From contig NZ_JAJADQ010000004.1 of the NCBI RefSeq assembly GCF_020447315.1, positions 310,001 through 374,000 of the forward strand: a stretch of DNA of 64,000 bases, read 5' to 3'. Of this stretch, positions 61,171-64,000 are shown one piece after another. The first letter of the stretch is position 1. The number at the start of each line of letters is the position of its first letter. Position numbers and translations under genes: made by a program. The notes under the pieces were generated by a model. The model saw only the letters and a program-made list of their open reading frames with translations, was not told where the DNA came from and ran no database searches. Source of the stretch: Hymenobacter nitidus. Lineage in GTDB: Bacteria; Bacteroidota; Bacteroidia; Cytophagales; Hymenobacteraceae.

Positions 61171-62206
61171 AGACGATGCGTTCATTCGGGAAAATACCGC
61201 CGAGCTGCTGGAACTGGCCGGCTACGCGGTGCTTACGGCCGAAAACGGCCAGCTGGGCGTGCAGCAGGCCCTGGCCACCAAGCCCGACCTGGTGGTGTGC
61301 GACATTATGATGCCCGTGCTCGACGGCTACGGCGTGCTGCAGATCTTCAACCAGAACCCCCAGCTTTCGGGCGTGCCGTTCATCTTTCTGACGGCCAAAA
61401 CTGAGCGGGCCGACCAGCGCCGGGGCATGGAGCTGGGCGCCGATGACTACCTGACCAAGCCCTTCGACCGGGCCGAGCTGCTCAGCGCTATTGCCGGCCG
61501 GATCAGCCGGTTTCAGCACCTGCGGCCCGACTACGACCTGCACGCCGACGGGCTGCACGAGTTTCTGGACGATGCCCGCAACGTCATGACCCTGCAGAGC
61601 CTCTCCGACGACCGTCGGCCACACGCCGTGGCACGCAAGCAGATGATTTATGGCGAAGGCGACGAGGCCGCGCGGCTTTACTTTGTGCGGGCGGGCCAGG
61701 TAAAGACCAGCAAGAGCACCGCCGCAGGCAAAGAGCTGATTACGGGCCTCTACCAGGCCGGCGAGTTTTTTGGCTACAAAGCCCTGCTCGACGGCTCCGC
61801 TCATTCCGATTCGGCCGTGGCCGTGGAGGATTCTGTGCTGCTCTACATCCCGGCCGACGACTTCACCCAGCTGCTTCTGCGCAACCCGGAAGTCAGCCGG
61901 CAGTTTGTGCGCCTGCTCGCGGGCCAGGTGCGGGAGCAGGAAGTGCTGCTGCTCGACATGGCCTACAACTCCCTGCGCAAGCGCGTGGCCGACATGCTGC
62001 TGCGCCTGCACCAGAAGGAAAGTGAGCTGATGCCTTCCGCTCCGCACATCCATATCTCCCGCGACGACATGGCCGCCCTGGTCGGCACCGCGCCCGAGTC
62101 GCTGAGCCGCACGCTCAGCGAGTTTCGGCAGGCCGGAATCGTGGAGCTGACCAGCAAGTTCATCCGGGTGATTCAGCCCGAAAAGCTGCGGGGCGCTAAT
62201 TGGTAA
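61148..62206 (+). CDS. Receiver-cNMP-binding-Crp/HTH fusion regulator
   Basis: A 352-residue protein joining three modules. Residues 1-120 are a receiver with phospho-acceptor Asp52 (DLVVCDIMMPVLDGYGVLQI) and Lys in DDYLTKPFDRAELLSAI. About 140-255 is a cyclic-nucleotide-binding domain: IYGEGDEAARLYFVRAGQVK, ELITGLYQAGEFFGYKALLD. About 275-345 is a Crp-type HTH: HIHISRDDMAALVGTAPESL, SRTLSEFRQAGIVELTSKF. It is thus a CRP-like regulator controlled by phosphorylation. Its start overlaps the kinase gene, implying they are a pair. Confidence 0.92.
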   Translation: MKTILLIEDDAFIRENTAELLELAGYAVLTAENGQLGVQQALATKPDLVVCDIMMPVLDGYGVLQIFNQNPQLSGVPFIFLTAKTERADQRRGMELGADDYLTKPFDRAELLSAIAGRISRFQHLRPDYDLHADGLHEFLDDARNVMTLQSLSDDRRPHAVARKQMIYGEGDEAARLYFVRAGQVKTSKSTAAGKELITGLYQAGEFFGYKALLDGSAHSDSAVAVEDSVLLYIPADDFTQLLLRNPEVSRQFVRLLAGQVREQEVLLLDMAYNSLRKRVADMLLRLHQKESELMPSAPHIHISRDDMAALVGTAPESLSRTLSEFRQAGIVELTSKFIRVIQPEKLRGANW

Positions 62207-62290
62207 CTCCCCGGGCCAGCGCGGCTGTGCGCCGGGCCGGCCGGACGATGACGCATGGGCTGATACTGCCGCTCAAGAGGCCCGGGGGCG

Positions 62291-62863
62291 CTACAGGTGC
62301 TTCACGACCCGGGCCGGCACGCCGGCTACAATGGTGTTGGCGGCTACGTCTTTGGTCACCACGGCGCCGGCCCCTACAATGGCGTTTTCCCCGACGGTAA
62401 CACCCGGCATGATGGTCACGTTGGCGCCAATCCAGGCCCCGCGTTTGAGCACGATGGGGGAGGAAATGGTGCTGCGCCGCTGGGTGGGGTCGGTGGGGTG
62501 GTTGGTGGTAATCAGGTTCACCTTGGGCCCGACCAGCACGTTGTCTTCCAGCGTGATGCCGCCCCGGTCCATGAAGGTGCAGGCGTGGTTCACGAAGACG
62601 TTTTTACCAATCCGGATGTTGTGGCCGAAGTCGGTGTAGAAGGGCGGAATCAGGAAGAACGTGGCATCCACGGGCTGGTTGATCAGCTGGCTGAACACGC
62701 GGTTCACCTGCTCGTTGTCGTCGACCACCATGGCGTTCAGCTCCGAGGTGGTGCGGATGGCCTTGCGAATAATGGCGTAGATCTGCGGGTAGTCCGGGTC
62801 GTCGAGGGAAATAACCTCGCCGGCTAGTTCCCGCGCAAAGATGGTTCGGGGCTGGGTTTCCAT
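62291..62863 (-). CDS. Sugar O-acetyltransferase (left-handed beta-helix)
   Basis: A 190-residue member of the maltose/galactoside acetyltransferase group from the ATG at 62861-62863. The hexapeptide-repeat region contains FGHNIRIGKNVFVNHACTFM, DRGGITLEDNVLVGPKVNLI, TTNHPTDPTQRR, PIVLKRGAWIGANVTIMPGV, and the closing GAGAVVTKDVAANTIVAGVP. Transfers acetyl from acetyl-CoA to a sugar hydroxyl. Convergent with the CRP-fusion gene; lies downstream of the alcohol dehydrogenase gene. Confidence 0.9.
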   Translation of the reverse strand: METQPRTIFARELAGEVISLDDPDYPQIYAIIRKAIRTTSELNAMVVDDNEQVNRVFSQLINQPVDATFFLIPPFYTDFGHNIRIGKNVFVNHACTFMDRGGITLEDNVLVGPKVNLITTNHPTDPTQRRSTISSPIVLKRGAWIGANVTIMPGVTVGENAIVGAGAVVTKDVAANTIVAGVPARVVKHL

Positions 62864-62957
62864 GGAGTTAGGCAGTGGTGGAGTAGTTGATTGGTGCGTT
62901 CGGGACCTGCAGCGGCACGTTGCGGCCCTGGCAGCGGCGCCGTCAACTGCAAAGCCA

Positions 62958-63000
62958 AGCCCCGCTCTTGCAGCACCGGGGTGCAAGCAGGAGCGGGGCC
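62958..63000 (-). terminator. Probable terminator after the alcohol dehydrogenase
   Basis: Stem CCCCGCTCTTGC / GCAGGAGCGGGG (one mismatch), 21 nt beyond the stop at 63021; only a short T-rich stretch follows on the minus strand. Confidence 0.5.
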
Positions 63001-63020
63001 GGTATCCGACTTAGCAAAGG

Positions 63021-64000
63021 CTACAGCGTGGCGATGTCCAGCACGAAGCGGTAGCGCACGTCGCCCTTGAGCATCCGCTCATAGGCCGTGTTAATGTCCT
63101 TAAAGTCAATCAGCTCGATGTCCGACACAATGTTGTGCTCGGCGGCGAAGTCGAGCATTTTCTGCGTCTCGGCAATGCCGCCGATGCTGGAGCCCGCCAC
63201 GCTTTTACGGCCGATGATCAGCGAAAAGGCGGCCAGGTCGAGCGGCTTGGGCGGAGCGCCCACGATGATGTGCGTGCCGTTGGTTTTCAGCAACGACAGA
63301 TACATGCCCAGATCGTGCTGAGCCGACACGGTGTCGAGGATGAAGTCGAACGAGCCTCTCACGGCTTTCACCTGAGCCTCGTCCTTGGTCACCACGAAAT
63401 TGTGGGCGCCCAGGGCTTTGGCGGCCTCTTCCTTGTCGGGAGAGGTGCTGAGCACGGTTACTTCCGCGCCGAAGGCTACGCCCCACTTCACGGCCATGTG
63501 GCCCAGCCCGCCCAGGCCCAGCACGGCCAGCTTGTGGCCCTTGCCCACGTTCCAGTAGCGCAACGGCGAGTAGGTGGTGATGCCGGCGCACAGCAGTGGG
63601 GCCACGGCGGCCAGGTCGAGCTTATCCGACACGCGCAACACGAATTCCTCCCGCACCACGATGTTGTTGGCGTAGCCGCCGTAAGTGGGCTGCCCGTCGC
63701 GGCCGAGGCTGTTGTAGGTCTGGGTGTTGCCTTCCAGGCAGTACTGCTCCAGGTCGTCCTGGCAGTTGCTGCACACTTGGCAGGAGTCGACCATGCAGCC
63801 CACGCCGGCCAGGTCGCCTACTTTGAAGTTCTTGACGTGAGCCCCAACCTGGGTAACGCGGCCCACGATTTCGTGGCCCGGCACCATGGGAAAGATGCCC
63901 GGGAACCAGTCGTTTTTGATCTGGTGGTAGTCGCTGTGGCACACGCCGCAGAACAGGATATCAATCTGCACGTCGTGGGCGCCCACGTCGCGGCGCTCAA
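63021..64000 (-). CDS. Zinc-dependent alcohol dehydrogenase, NAD(P)-linked (5' end outside window)
   Basis: Reduces aldehydes or oxidises alcohols; resembles the cinnamyl-alcohol/YahK type. The visible ~325 residues begin within the frame ...HDVQIDILFCGVCHSDYHQI, so the true start lies beyond 64000. Catalytic zinc ligands are Cys in CGVCHSD and His in VPGHEIVGRV; the structural zinc Cys cluster is in CMVDSCQVCSNCQDDLEQYC. The NAD(P) fold shows LAVLGLGGLGHMAVKWGVAF. With D-LDH it fits fermentative metabolism. Partial gene; identity strong, cofactor preference not determined. Confidence 0.92.
   Translation of the reverse strand, partial: ERRDVGAHDVQIDILFCGVCHSDYHQIKNDWFPGIFPMVPGHEIVGRVTQVGAHVKNFKVGDLAGVGCMVDSCQVCSNCQDDLEQYCLEGNTQTYNSLGRDGQPTYGGYANNIVVREEFVLRVSDKLDLAAVAPLLCAGITTYSPLRYWNVGKGHKLAVLGLGGLGHMAVKWGVAFGAEVTVLSTSPDKEEAAKALGAHNFVVTKDEAQVKAVRGSFDFILDTVSAQHDLGMYLSLLKTNGTHIIVGAPPKPLDLAAFSLIIGRKSVAGSSIGGIAETQKMLDFAAEHNIVSDIELIDFKDINTAYERMLKGDVRYRFVLDIATL

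Overview
The window reads as chromosome of a Hymenobacter-like member of the Bacteroidota (Cytophagales). The evidence is a high-GC genome carrying Bacteroidota hallmarks: a b558-type succinate dehydrogenase, gliding/type IX secretion (T9SS) C-terminal sorting domains on four secreted proteins, LytTR and hybrid signalling genes, a TonB-dependent receptor, and promoters of the TTG/TTTG-N20-TAnnTTTG type. Shine-Dalgarno sites are weak or absent, so many starts were chosen from signal peptides and family N-termini. No rRNA, tRNA, CRISPR array, transposase gene, phage or plasmid module was seen.

Layout. 1-1943: sdhC-sdhA (sdhA runs off the left edge) with its promoter. 2102-5980: a large gliding-type cell-surface protein, then fabD. 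6016-9448: an AT-rich signal-peptidase-II-like membrane protein, folK, an alpha/beta hydrolase and a polyprenyl synthase. 9696-16439: lipoprotein, zinc-ribbon-like protein, cytochrome P450, TlpA-type lipoprotein and aconitase. 16745-26375: exosortase-associated VIT membrane protein, small unknown proteins, a secreted subtilase, an orphan PaaN and a small lipoprotein. 26527-31750: LytTR response regulator/LytS-like kinase pair, hydrolase, small lipoproteins, TonB-C protein. 31788-39509: two paralogous ExbD-like membrane proteins around a DUF2490-like protein and a PQQ-type sugar dehydrogenase, then a TonB-dependent receptor and a Tat-exported oxidoreductase. 39662-47760: universal stress protein, disordered acidic proteins, GNAT, multidomain secreted endonuclease I, fasciclin protein, T9SS cargo. 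47926-52110: OmpR-type regulator and kinase downstream of a set of secreted/outer-membrane proteins. 52385-64000: copper ATPase, GAF protein, stress protein, D-lactate dehydrogenase, basic protein, PAS kinase with a receiver-cNMP-HTH regulator, acetyltransferase and zinc alcohol dehydrogenase.

How it may work together. The last 12 kb looks like a redox/low-oxygen module: fermentative dehydrogenases (D-LDH, ADH), a universal stress protein, a Cu+ exporter, and a PAS kinase overlapping a receiver-CRP fusion. An almost perfect FNR-type palindrome lies between the divergent stress-protein and D-LDH genes. This link is inference.

The least expected signal is in the intergenic DNA. At least four families of long dispersed palindromes occupy gene junctions (9454, 12431, 28460, 31041, 32606, 34011, 35768, 38120 and 49281). 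One family carries a terminator-like core and is found only between convergent genes. In several cases the arms reach into the stop codons of the flanking genes, and one composite separates a response regulator from its probable kinase.
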